This document shows, in pieces, positions 17,775-25,181 of a stretch of 64,000 nucleotides of DNA (positions are counted from its first letter, which is position 1; the number at the start of each line of letters is the position of its first letter). Source of the stretch: an uncultured Paenibacillus sp. (GTDB taxonomy: Bacteria; Bacillota; Bacilli; Paenibacillales; Paenibacillaceae); NCBI GenBank assembly GCA_937895345.1, contig CALAWP010000068.1:59686-123685 (forward strand), read 5' to 3'. The notes under the pieces are model-generated. The model ran no database searches and had not been told where the DNA came from. It saw nothing but the letters and a program-made list of their open reading frames with translations. The position numbers and the translations under genes are program-made.

Positions 17775-18650
17775 TTGCAAGCGTCATATCTGGGATCGTT
17801 TAACGAATTGCGTCCGGCCGTTAATTTTGCCGGCAAGACGGCGGGCAGTCCCGCCTATCAATGGGGACCGCGCATCATCCCCGATTACCAGTTGATTTAC
17901 GTCATTTCGGGCAGAGCCGAGTTGCGGCTGGGCCGCGAACGTTTCGAGCTTCGGCCCGGCGACGCCGGCTTGTACGGCGGAGGCACGCCGATGGTGCTGA
18001 AGAGCTGCGTTGACGAGCGTTACGAGTATTACAGCATTCATTTCGACTGGGATCGAGAGTCGGCGGTGCCGATGCATCCTTCGGCACGGATGATTTATTG
18101 CTGAGAAGAGCAGATGGAGCGGGAACCGTGCGGCATGGAACTCGAGTTTGGCGCTGCCGGCCGCATGACGGTGCCGCTCAAGCAGCGGGCGCCGCAGCTG
18201 GAAGAAGCGATGCGGCTGCTTGTCGAAGAGTATCAACAGCAGCTGCCGGGATACGAGCTTGCGCTTCGCGGCAGAATGATTCTTCTGCTTGCGGCGATGC
18301 TGCGCCGGCTGCAGGAAGCGCAAGTGCCGGACTGCCGCCGCAAAATCGAGCCGGCGCTGCTGCTGCTGGAGCGGCAGCCGGACAGGGCGTGGCCGGTGCC
18401 CGAGCTGGCCCGTGCATGCGGCTATCAGACGGCTTATTTTACGAAGCTGTTTAAGGCGGCTATGGGCGCGTCGCCGAAAGCATATATGATCGAGCAGCGA
18501 ATTCGGCTGGCGAAGCGTTTCCTGCTTGACGGCGAGCCGGTCGAGGCGATTGCGGAGCGTCTCGGGTATGGCAGCACTCATTATTTGTACCGCAGCTTCA
18601 AGGAAGCGACCGGCATGACGCCTGCCGAATTTCGCATGCAGGGCGAATGA
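17775..18650 (+). pseudogene. AraC-family regulator interrupted by an in-frame TGA
   Basis: Reading from a TTG at 17775 (AAGGAAACGGGGG upstream), one frame of 292 codons encodes a normal-length AraC regulator with a single TGA at 18102-18104. Before the stop lies a cupin-like arm (YVISGRAELRLGRERFELRPGD). After it lies the helical linker and two HTH motifs, PVPELARACGYQTAYFTKLF and AIAERLGYGSTHYLYRSFK. The frame is the same on both sides, so this is a nonsense change, not a frameshift. An ATG at 18114 with a weak GAGAAGAG upstream could restart translation and give the DNA-binding half alone. A sequencing error is also possible. Confidence 0.8.
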
Positions 18651-18715
18651 CGGGAAGAAGTTAAGGCATGGCAGGAAGCCGCCGCTCAAGACGCATCAAA
18701 TATGCATGGCTTGAG

Positions 18716-19483
18716 TCAACCCGATGAGATGAATTGCTGCGTTTCATTCGAATAGCGAGACAGAAATACGCCTGTTGGCGTCAAGTTCAGATGGATCTGC
18801 CATATTTCCAGGCCGCGCCGAATGGCCGCCTGAACGGCCGATTTGGCCTGCGGGTCGTTCTCCCACTGCATAAGCGGCTTCCCGCTTGCGGGATTGTACA
18901 TATAGCAAATTAGCAGAATCGCCCGCGGCGCGCCGCCTTCCAGGCTGGCCGACAACGCATCGACCTGCTTCAGCAGCCGCTCGAACGACCGGAAGGCGCC
19001 CTTCTCCTCCGTCGCGGCATGCCCGCGCAGCTCCGTCTGAAGCTGCGTGAGCGGCGTCTTAACCTCGATATACGTTTCCCCCGCCTGAAAATCGAGCCTG
19101 GTGCCGCCGGCGGCAGCCTCCCGCTTTATCGGGACGCCCGGCTCGACCATTCCGGCCAGCAAGCCCTTGCGCAATGCCTGCTCCACGTACCGGTTGGCGG
19201 CGTTCTGGTTAATGCCGATCCACGTTTTCGGCTGCTGCGCGGGCGGATCGACGGATATGGCCTCGACCGTATGCGCCGTTTTGCGCTTGCCGCTTGAATC
19301 GCTCGAGACGAGGCAAGCGATGTCCTGAAAGACGAGATTGCCGATGCGGCTTGTCGCCGGACAATGGCATTCGCGAATCGTCCCGTCAATTTCCACCTCC
19401 ATCAGAAACCGGTTGCGCCTGCGGCGTATGACGCCTTCGCGCAGAGGCGGTGCATACGCGCCTAGTTGCGTTTCTTGCTTCAT
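18716..19483 (-). CDS. sfsA: SfsA-family DNA/RNA nuclease homologue
   Basis: 255 residues with the SfsA layout: an N-terminal beta barrel (VIRRRRNRFLMEVEIDG), then CHCPATSRIG, WIGINQNAANRYVEQAL, and a nuclease-like core TRLDFQAGETYIEVKTPL whose D and ExK residues fit a PD-(D/E)xK catalytic centre. The usual CPNTG is CPATS here, so the loop is divergent. The C-terminal RAILLICYMYNP is the common hydrophobic strand. It is probably a soluble cytoplasmic protein; the old sugar-fermentation name reflects an E. coli phenotype, not a known mechanism. Confidence 0.72.
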   Translation of the reverse strand: MKQETQLGAYAPPLREGVIRRRRNRFLMEVEIDGTIRECHCPATSRIGNLVFQDIACLVSSDSSGKRKTAHTVEAISVDPPAQQPKTWIGINQNAANRYVEQALRKGLLAGMVEPGVPIKREAAAGGTRLDFQAGETYIEVKTPLTQLQTELRGHAATEEKGAFRSFERLLKQVDALSASLEGGAPRAILLICYMYNPASGKPLMQWENDPQAKSAVQAAIRRGLEIWQIHLNLTPTGVFLSRYSNETQQFISSG

Positions 19484-19511
19484 GCGTTATGGGTCCCCCC
19501 TTTTGATGGCT

Positions 19512-20273
19512 TTACGCTAATGTCTCCGCCAAGCTTACAAGCCGATTGCGATCCGCTTGTTCGGCCGACAACTCGTATTGAACAGGCATGCCTTCAGCCG
19601 TTTCTTCCGCCCAGATCAGCTGCTGCTTATCCGCATTAGCCGAAAAAATCGCTTCATGCCCGCGCACCTTCAGTGATTCGACAGTATGCGCGGCCATATC
19701 CGGCACGTGTATGCGGCTTTTGGTCGTACCGAACACGCGGAGTTCAAACGCAAAATCATCTTGGGCAAGCTGGAGCCTCAGGCCGACCAATCGATCATTC
19801 GGCCGTAAATCTCGTACGATGACCCGGTTTCCCGTTCGCCTGCTTTCGTCCTTCATCTCATCTATCTCCTCATTCGTTGCATTATCGAAGCCATAATAGA
19901 CTTCTATTCGCTTCAGCTTCGTATCTGCGGGCATATATATCGTCCAAGGGTAAGCGCGTTCTCGAAGAGCCTCCAATCCGAATTCCCATGTTACTGCCTC
20001 GTAATTCGTTTGCTGACTGAACATCTCTTCCATCGGACCGGCGAAGTAGATCGCTTTACCCATACCCGGCTTTAACTCCCGAATAACCGCGTCAATCGGA
20101 TCGTGATCTTGAAAGGAGTCGATGCGGACGGCCGCCAGCAGCTTGCCAGATTCATTTTTCAACGCGATTTGCTCCATCACTCTGTTCTTTAAATCGGCGG
20201 GATGCTGTACGGCATTTGCCCTTGCGACCATTTCCGCAATCCAGTCTTCCTTACCTTCCAAACGATTCCCCAT
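19512..20273 (-). CDS. Partner protein of the sigma factor, unknown family
   Basis: 253 residues with no signal peptide or membrane helix. Residues about 10-40 are helical (EMVARANAVQHPADLKNRVMEQIA); the remainder is predicted alpha/beta and acidic, with GKAIYFAGPMEEMF, RIEVYYGFDNATNEE and VIVRDLRPNDRLVG. It overlaps the 3' end of the sigma-factor gene by 23 bp, so translation is coupled. Position suggests an anti-sigma factor or co-regulator, but it lacks a zinc HxxxCxxC motif and a transmembrane segment, so this is only a positional guess. Confidence 0.6.
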   Translation of the reverse strand: MGNRLEGKEDWIAEMVARANAVQHPADLKNRVMEQIALKNESGKLLAAVRIDSFQDHDPIDAVIRELKPGMGKAIYFAGPMEEMFSQQTNYEAVTWEFGLEALRERAYPWTIYMPADTKLKRIEVYYGFDNATNEEIDEMKDESRRTGNRVIVRDLRPNDRLVGLRLQLAQDDFAFELRVFGTTKSRIHVPDMAAHTVESLKVRGHEAIFSANADKQQLIWAEETAEGMPVQYELSAEQADRNRLVSLAETLA

Positions 20274-20820
20274 GCAGATCCCTCCCCATCATTTGTCTCA
20301 TTCGCCGCAAAGCTTGACTCAATCTCGATTTGACCGTGCCGACAGGAATGTGCAGAGCGTCGGCAATGTCTTGCTGAGACAAGTCGTTAATATATCGCAA
20401 GACGAGCACTTGCTTCAGCTTGTCCGGCAATTGATCCAAATTATCCATTACATCGTCGGTTGCGTCTTGCGACCGAGCCGAAACGGGCTTCGCAACGGCT
20501 TCGTTTGAATGTCTCTCCCGTTCCTTTTGCTCTTTCCGAAACTCTCTCCATCTCTTTCGCTTAAAGGACGAGTGCTGCCGAACGACGATGCCGTACATCC
20601 AGTTGCGAAACGACCGGCTGCCATCATACTTGCGGATGTTTCGATACAGCTCAAGATATACCTCTTGTGCAACATCCTCCGCATCGCGCGGCGAGCCGGT
20701 CAGCATATAAAGCGTTCGATAAACGTTGCCTATCGTTTCGTTGTACAGCCGCTCAAAAGCTTGATGGTCCCCGTCCAGCACGTAACCGGCCAGTCCGGCG
20801 AGTTGTTCATCGGTCATCAT
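20251..20820 (-). CDS. ECF-type RNA polymerase sigma factor
   Basis: 189 residues. Sigma region 2 is at about 20-90 (FERLYNETIGNVYRTLYML, then DAEDVAQEVYLELYRNI and RSFRNWMYGIVVRQH), and region 4 is at about 125-180 (LPDKLKQVLVLRYINDLSQQDIADALHIPVGTVKSRL). The short linker and lack of region 3 place it in the extracytoplasmic-function group. It directs RNA polymerase to an unknown small regulon. It is the first gene of a two-gene unit with the overlapping partner at 19512. Confidence 0.92.
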   Translation of the reverse strand: MMTDEQLAGLAGYVLDGDHQAFERLYNETIGNVYRTLYMLTGSPRDAEDVAQEVYLELYRNIRKYDGSRSFRNWMYGIVVRQHSSFKRKRWREFRKEQKERERHSNEAVAKPVSARSQDATDDVMDNLDQLPDKLKQVLVLRYINDLSQQDIADALHIPVGTVKSRLSQALRRMRQMMGRDLHGESFGR

Positions 20821-20888
20821 CGCTCATCCCCCTTCACCTTATAATACCTATTGGTTCGTTTCGCGAAAATCGTTCAAAAGTTCCAATG

Positions 20889-20912
20889 AAAAAAAAGCCG
20901 CGCTCGGCGGCC
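20889..20912 (-). terminator. Terminator after the ABC permease gene
   Basis: A GC-rich stem (about 20897-20901 with 20907-20911) is followed on the minus strand by eight T residues (20889-20896). It closes the flavoprotein/ferredoxin/ABC operon before the sigma-factor gene. Confidence 0.8.
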
Positions 20913-20987
20913 TTTTGCGGGCGAGTCATAAGGGATAACTGATTTTATTACATAAAAAATATTATATTTACTAATTGGGCGACTCGC

Positions 20988-21785
20988 CTATTTCCACCTT
21001 ACGATACGGCGCTCCGCAAGCCTTACGATCGCGGAAGAGGCGTAGCCGAGCGCGCCGATCGTGAACATGCCGATCAACGACTGCTTGTAATCGAGCAAAT
21101 GATAGGCTTGCCATGTCGCATAGCCGATGCCGGACTGGCCGGACATCATCTCGCCCGTGATGACGCCCATCCACGATGCCGCGATGCCGACGGACAAGCC
21201 CGTGAAAATTTCCGGCAGCATCGCGGGCAAATACACCTTCCACAGCGCCTTCACCCGCCCGCAGCCCAAGCTGGCCGCTGCGTGCAGCCATGCCGCCGGC
21301 ACCCGGGAAGCCGCATCCTTGGCGTTGATCAGAATCGGAAAAAAGGCGCCGATAAACGTAATAAAGACGATACTCCCTTCAATCGTATAAAAGAGCAGCA
21401 TCGCAACCGGCAAATAGGCGATCAGCGGAATCGGACGAAACATTTCCAATATGGTGAACAGCGCGTCATGGGCCCATCGGCTGATGCCGATCCACAGAGC
21501 GAGAGGAACCGCTGCCGCCAGTCCGAGCGCGATGCCCGCCGTGACGCGCAGCGTGCTGACGCCGATATCCCGATAGTAATGCGATTGCGACAAAGAGGCC
21601 AGCCATTCCCGGAAGACGTCAACCGGTCCCGGCAAATTGCCGAATTGCAGCGGCCAGAGCAGATTTGCTCTGACCGCGAGATGCCACAGGCATACGAATG
21701 CGGCTATGGCCGTCAGACGTACCGCATAGTGGCGAAGCAAGGCTGGACGCCGGAACGGGACGGCCGTCTTAATAAACTTTGCCAT
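20988..21785 (-). CDS. ABC transporter permease (SsuC/TauC/NrtB type)
   Basis: 265 residues with about six membrane helices. The cytoplasmic EAA loop is present as AASLGCGRVKALWKVYLPAMLPEIFTG, where it contacts the ATPase, and GEMMSGQSGIGYATW follows as in sulfonate/nitrate permeases. It overlaps the binding-protein gene by 17 bp and is the last gene of the operon. No ATP-binding subunit gene is found anywhere in this locus, so the ATPase must be supplied from elsewhere or the system is incomplete. Confidence 0.9.
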   Translation of the reverse strand: MAKFIKTAVPFRRPALLRHYAVRLTAIAAFVCLWHLAVRANLLWPLQFGNLPGPVDVFREWLASLSQSHYYRDIGVSTLRVTAGIALGLAAAVPLALWIGISRWAHDALFTILEMFRPIPLIAYLPVAMLLFYTIEGSIVFITFIGAFFPILINAKDAASRVPAAWLHAAASLGCGRVKALWKVYLPAMLPEIFTGLSVGIAASWMGVITGEMMSGQSGIGYATWQAYHLLDYKQSLIGMFTIGALGYASSAIVRLAERRIVRWK

Positions 21786-22893
21786 CGATCCATTCTCCTT
21801 GCCGTTCCGCCTCGGTTAAATAGCCCTTGTCCGCCGATTCCACCGCTTCGCGCAAGTAGCGGTCGTCCACAAATTCGGACAGAACCGGTTTCTCGGCCAG
21901 CTTGCCGATGCCGGCCAGAAACTCGATGCTGCCGTTCAGCGTCTGCAAATCTTTGTCGTATATAGCGGCGTCGAATCGGATGTTCTTGACCATCTTGCGG
22001 CAGACATCCAGCGGGAACTTGCTTTCCTCCGCGAAAATGACGGCCGTTTCCTCCGGATGCTCCAGAGCGTAAGTATGCGCTTCGTTCAATGCCCGGAGAA
22101 AGGCGAGCACGATCGGCTTATTGGCCTCGGCCCAATCCCGGTTGGCGACGACGCCCGCCAAATAATCGATTTCGGTCGCTTCGCCGAACTGCAGCACGTC
22201 GCCGATGTCCCGCTGCAGGATGAGGCTCGGATAGGGCTCCCAAGTGGCATGGGCCGCAATTTTGTTCTGCTCGATGCTCTGCATGCCGACCGTTACCGAT
22301 TGGTCTACGATCGTCACTTGATCGACCAATTGATGCTTGCGCAGCGACTCCAGCAGCATCCGGTGAGAGCTGCTTCCGATCGGCGTCGACACCGTCTTCC
22401 CTTTCAAATCGGCAACGGAGCGAATGCCGCTGTCCTTCGGAACGAGGATCGCTTGATTGCGGCCCTTCGCTCCCTTGCCGTCGAACGCAAGAAAGACCGA
22501 ATTGTAGTTGGGCTGAGTCATGCCAAGCACGGCGTTTAGCAGCGAAGGCATATCCCCGAGAAAAGAAATCTGGATTTTGCCGCTGTTCATGTTGTTGTTC
22601 AGCACCGATCCGGCCGGAGCGTCAAACCATTCGACCTTGATGCTGCGGCCGGGCGCCAGTTCGGCAAGATGCTTCTCGAACAGCTTTTGGTTCTTTATAA
22701 TAAGCGCTCCCCACGTTTGCGCCGTCGGCGACTGATAGCCGATCGTGACGGTCGCGGGTTCGCCGGCCGCATCGGACCCTTGCGCCTGCTGCGCGTCGCG
22801 GCCTCCCGAGGAGCAGGCTTGCAGCAAGACCGCCGTCCCAAGCATGGCGGCAATCCAGCCTATAAGTTTGAATCGTTTGCCCATCTTCCGCAT
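21769..22893 (-). CDS. ABC transporter substrate-binding lipoprotein (SsuA/NrtA type)
   Basis: 374 residues with a lipoprotein signal peptide ending LLQAC (acylated Cys about residue 27; Met 4 is an alternative start). The mature part is a two-lobe periplasmic-binding fold of the sulfonate/nitrate/taurine group: TIGYQSPTAQTWG, ISFLGDMPSLLNAV, ATWEPYPSLILQ and YLAGVVANRDWAEA. It captures a substrate outside the membrane for the permease. Its ligand-binding region aligns along its whole length with the C-terminal part of the regulator at 25182, including LAFDGK, WEPY and the DYLxGVVA segment. Substrate is unknown; organosulfur is the family's most frequent case. Confidence 0.9.
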   Translation of the reverse strand: MRKMGKRFKLIGWIAAMLGTAVLLQACSSGGRDAQQAQGSDAAGEPATVTIGYQSPTAQTWGALIIKNQKLFEKHLAELAPGRSIKVEWFDAPAGSVLNNNMNSGKIQISFLGDMPSLLNAVLGMTQPNYNSVFLAFDGKGAKGRNQAILVPKDSGIRSVADLKGKTVSTPIGSSSHRMLLESLRKHQLVDQVTIVDQSVTVGMQSIEQNKIAAHATWEPYPSLILQRDIGDVLQFGEATEIDYLAGVVANRDWAEANKPIVLAFLRALNEAHTYALEHPEETAVIFAEESKFPLDVCRKMVKNIRFDAAIYDKDLQTLNGSIEFLAGIGKLAEKPVLSEFVDDRYLREAVESADKGYLTEAERQGEWIDGKVY

Positions 22894-22915
22894 CCTCCCC
22901 GCTCTTTCTTTATCG

Positions 22916-23152
22916 CTAGCGAACCAAATATGGAATGTGAACCGTTACCGCATCGACGGGACAATCCGTCTGGCACGGCGTGCAATACCAGCATTCGTCG
23001 TATTTCATGTACGCCTTCCCTTCCTCGTCCAGCGCGAGAATGCCCATCGGGCATACTTGAACGCATATGTCGCACCCGATGCATTTGTCACGGTCGATGA
23101 CGACGCTCGCCTCAACCCTTTGCTGCACCAAGCCCGCCGACAGATTGCTCAT
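22916..23152 (-). CDS. Two-cluster [4Fe-4S] ferredoxin, AprB-like
   Basis: 78 residues. Two complete four-cysteine sets are visible: CIGCDICVQVCP and CWYCTPCQTDCP. The second set follows an Asp-Glu and is followed by VDAVTVH, which resembles the small subunit of adenylylsulfate reductase, although AprB is nearly twice as long. The start (GGGGGGTGG site) lies 41 bp inside the end of the flavoprotein gene, so the two are translationally coupled and probably form an electron-transfer pair. Confidence 0.9.
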   Translation of the reverse strand: MSNLSAGLVQQRVEASVVIDRDKCIGCDICVQVCPMGILALDEEGKAYMKYDECWYCTPCQTDCPVDAVTVHIPYLVR

Positions 23153-24857
23153 GTTTCCACCCCCCTGTATCGTTTGCTAGACCGGCATCCGGCTCCAAAA
23201 TATACGGAGGAAGCTCCTTCGTATACAGCTCGCTGCCTCCGTTCGCCCCTTTCCGGATAATGACGCGCTTCAGCCAGTTTTCGTCGTCCCGCTCCGGATA
23301 GTCGAGAAAATAATGATAAAATCCCCAGCGGCTTTCCTTCCGGAACAAGGATGCCTTCGCCATCATTTCCGCGCAGTCGACGATGCTGTGAATTTCCAGC
23401 GCGCGGCCGAGCTCGTGCGGATCGCGGGCGCCCAGCAGCTTCAGATCGACGCGGCGGAAATGCTCGATTTTTTCAAGCGCGATGTCCATCTTCGTGATCG
23501 TCTTGGGCGGCATCAAATATTGGGTGACAATGCGCCGGATCTTGTATTCCACCTGCTGATGGGGCACGCCGCCGGGACGGCTCGCGATGTCGGAGATGCG
23601 CGCGATCTCCGCTTCGATTTGCGCCGGATCGGGAGCGATGAACGATTCGTTTTGGGCAAAATGGGATGCGTTCGTTCCGGCGATTTTGCCAAAGGTCAAG
23701 GCGCCGAGCAAATATTGATGCGGCACGCAGGCCATATCGCCCGCCGCATACAGACCGGTCATGGACGTCTCCGCCTCATGGTTGACGAGAACGCCGGAAG
23801 CGCTGTGCCCGCTGCATAACCCGAGCTCGGAGAAGTGGAGCTCGACCATATCGGTGCGGTAGTTTTTCCCCCTGCCTTCGTGGAAGCGGTCGCGGCTCGG
23901 CCTTTCGTTGTAGTGCAAAATCGATTCGATTTGAGAAATCGCGGATTCGTCCAGATGCGTCAGCTTCAAATAAAGAGGCCATTCGCCCTTGTTCGCCATC
24001 TTCCACATGTTCATAATCAGCTCGCCGCTCCAGTAATCGCAGCCGGTGACGCGCTCGCCCTTGGCGTTCGCCGTATAGCCGCCGAACGGTCCCGCAACGT
24101 AGGCGCAGGCCGGACCGTTGTAATCTTTCATCGTCGGATTGATCTGGTAGCATTCGATTCCCGTCAATTCGGCTCCCGCATGATAAGCCATCGCGTAGCC
24201 TTCGCCGGAATTGGTCGGATTCTCGTATGTGCTGTACAAATATCCGGAATCCGTCAATCCCATGCGTCCGGCCGCGCCCGCCGTCAGCACGACCGCCTTG
24301 GCCTGCACGACGACCAATTCTCCGCTCCTGACGTCCAACCCGATGGCGCCGGTCACCCGGTTGCCGTGCGTCAGCAGTCTCGTCGCCATGACGCGGTTGA
24401 CGACTTTGCAGCGCATCTTCCTTACCTTTTTGGCCAAAATGAGCTTCAAATCGCTTGCTTTGGGCATCGGCAGCACGTATTTCCCGTTTCGGTGCACGCG
24501 GTATACCTCGTAATGGCCATCGGCGTCCTTCTCGAAATCGACGCCCCAGGAGTCGAGCTCCTTCACGATGTCGTAACATTCGGACGCCTGCCGGTATACG
24601 GCTCGCTGATCGATGATGCCGTCGTTGGACGCCGTAATTTCGAGCGTATATTCCTCCGGCGTTGCCTTGCCGGGAATGACCGCGTTGTTGAGGCCGTCCA
24701 TTCCCATGCTGATGGCGCCGCTTCGCCGGATATCCGCCTTATCCAGCACCAGCACCTGAAGCTCCGGATTCGCTTCCTTCGCTTTGATGGCCGCCATCGT
24801 GCCGGCCGTTCCGCCGCCGACGATAAGCACGTCGGTCGTATAATTTCGGATTTGCAC
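23112..24857 (-). CDS. Flavoprotein subunit, adenylylsulfate/fumarate reductase family
   Basis: About 581 residues from a GTG at 24857 (GGAGTGGAGAAAG upstream). VLIVGGGTAGTMAAIKA binds the FAD ADP moiety; RRSGAISMGMDGLNNAV and CSGHSASGVLVNHEAETSMTGLYAAGDMA match AprA/FrdA-type flavoproteins, and AYVAGPFGGYTAN may line the active site. The C-terminal helical domain has LEIHSIVDCAEMMAKASLFRKESRWG. It should be a soluble redox enzyme using the following ferredoxin. Association with a sulfonate-type ABC system suggests oxidation or reduction of a sulfur compound, but true APS reduction is unproven. An ATG at 24935 is also in frame, but the hairpin at 24885 would then be coding. Confidence 0.85.
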   Translation of the reverse strand: MQIRNYTTDVLIVGGGTAGTMAAIKAKEANPELQVLVLDKADIRRSGAISMGMDGLNNAVIPGKATPEEYTLEITASNDGIIDQRAVYRQASECYDIVKELDSWGVDFEKDADGHYEVYRVHRNGKYVLPMPKASDLKLILAKKVRKMRCKVVNRVMATRLLTHGNRVTGAIGLDVRSGELVVVQAKAVVLTAGAAGRMGLTDSGYLYSTYENPTNSGEGYAMAYHAGAELTGIECYQINPTMKDYNGPACAYVAGPFGGYTANAKGERVTGCDYWSGELIMNMWKMANKGEWPLYLKLTHLDESAISQIESILHYNERPSRDRFHEGRGKNYRTDMVELHFSELGLCSGHSASGVLVNHEAETSMTGLYAAGDMACVPHQYLLGALTFGKIAGTNASHFAQNESFIAPDPAQIEAEIARISDIASRPGGVPHQQVEYKIRRIVTQYLMPPKTITKMDIALEKIEHFRRVDLKLLGARDPHELGRALEIHSIVDCAEMMAKASLFRKESRWGFYHYFLDYPERDDENWLKRVIIRKGANGGSELYTKELPPYILEPDAGLANDTGGWKHEQSVGGLGAAKG

Positions 24858-24884
24858 CTTTCTCCACTCCCCCAAAAAGAAATA

Positions 24885-24918
24885 AGACACGGCATCCCGC
24901 GCGGGATGAACCGTGTCT
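24885..24918 (-). terminator. Terminator-like hairpin in the flavoprotein operon leader (possible attenuator)
   Basis: Arms AGACACGG/CCGTGTCT (24885-24892, 24911-24918) enclose CATCCCGC/GCGGGATG (24893-24900, 24901-24908), giving about 16 bp of stem with a two-base asymmetry. On the minus strand the hairpin is followed by TTATTTCTTTTT. It lies about 65 bases after the predicted transcription start and 28 before the GTG, the right place for an attenuator. Confidence 0.6.
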
Positions 24919-24938
24919 CTGGCTGTCCAGTCGACCAT

Positions 24939-24953
24939 TTGTTGAGTCAACAA
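24939..24953. promoter_or_regulatory. 15 bp palindrome in the flavoprotein leader
   Basis: TTGTTGAGTCAACAA is perfectly symmetric around its central base. It lies about 35 bp downstream of the predicted minus-strand promoter, where a bound repressor would block transcription. The divergent HTH/binding-protein regulator is the obvious candidate to bind it. Confidence 0.5.
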
Positions 24954-24987
24954 TTCCGATTGACTTACTTGTATTTGTCACAGTTCG

Positions 24988-25016
24988 ATCGTATCATCGC
25001 CGCTGGCCGGCGTCAA
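24988..25016 (-). promoter_or_regulatory. Predicted promoter of the flavoprotein/ferredoxin/ABC operon
   Basis: On the minus strand, TTGACG (-35, 25011-25016) and TACGAT (-10, 24988-24993) with a 17 bp spacer form a SigA-type promoter. Confidence 0.55.
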
Positions 25017-25092
25017 TGACTTCCCGGCAATCGAGCGGCAATGAGGAGCAATGAGGAAGATGCCCATAAGATTCCAGACTGGAAAAAGACTA

Positions 25093-25128
25093 TTGATTGA
25101 GCCATAGCGGAACGTATACAATAGTTCC
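25093..25128 (+). promoter_or_regulatory. Predicted promoter with overlapping inverted repeat for the HTH/binding-protein regulator
   Basis: TTGATT (25093-25098) and TATACA (25115-25120) are 16 bp apart. The -10 is enclosed by GGAAC (25109-25113) and GTTCC (25124-25128), a short inverted repeat that could serve autoregulation. Confidence 0.45.
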
Positions 25129-25181
25129 AATTCACATAAATCCGATGCGTTTAATAAGAAAAAGTGAGGGAGGAACCCGTC

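Noticed and set aside
24858..24981. SAM (S-box) or other sulfur riboswitch before the flavoprotein
   Set aside because: The leader is only about 125 bases and lacks the four-way junction and K-turn motifs of S-box RNA; only one hairpin was clear.
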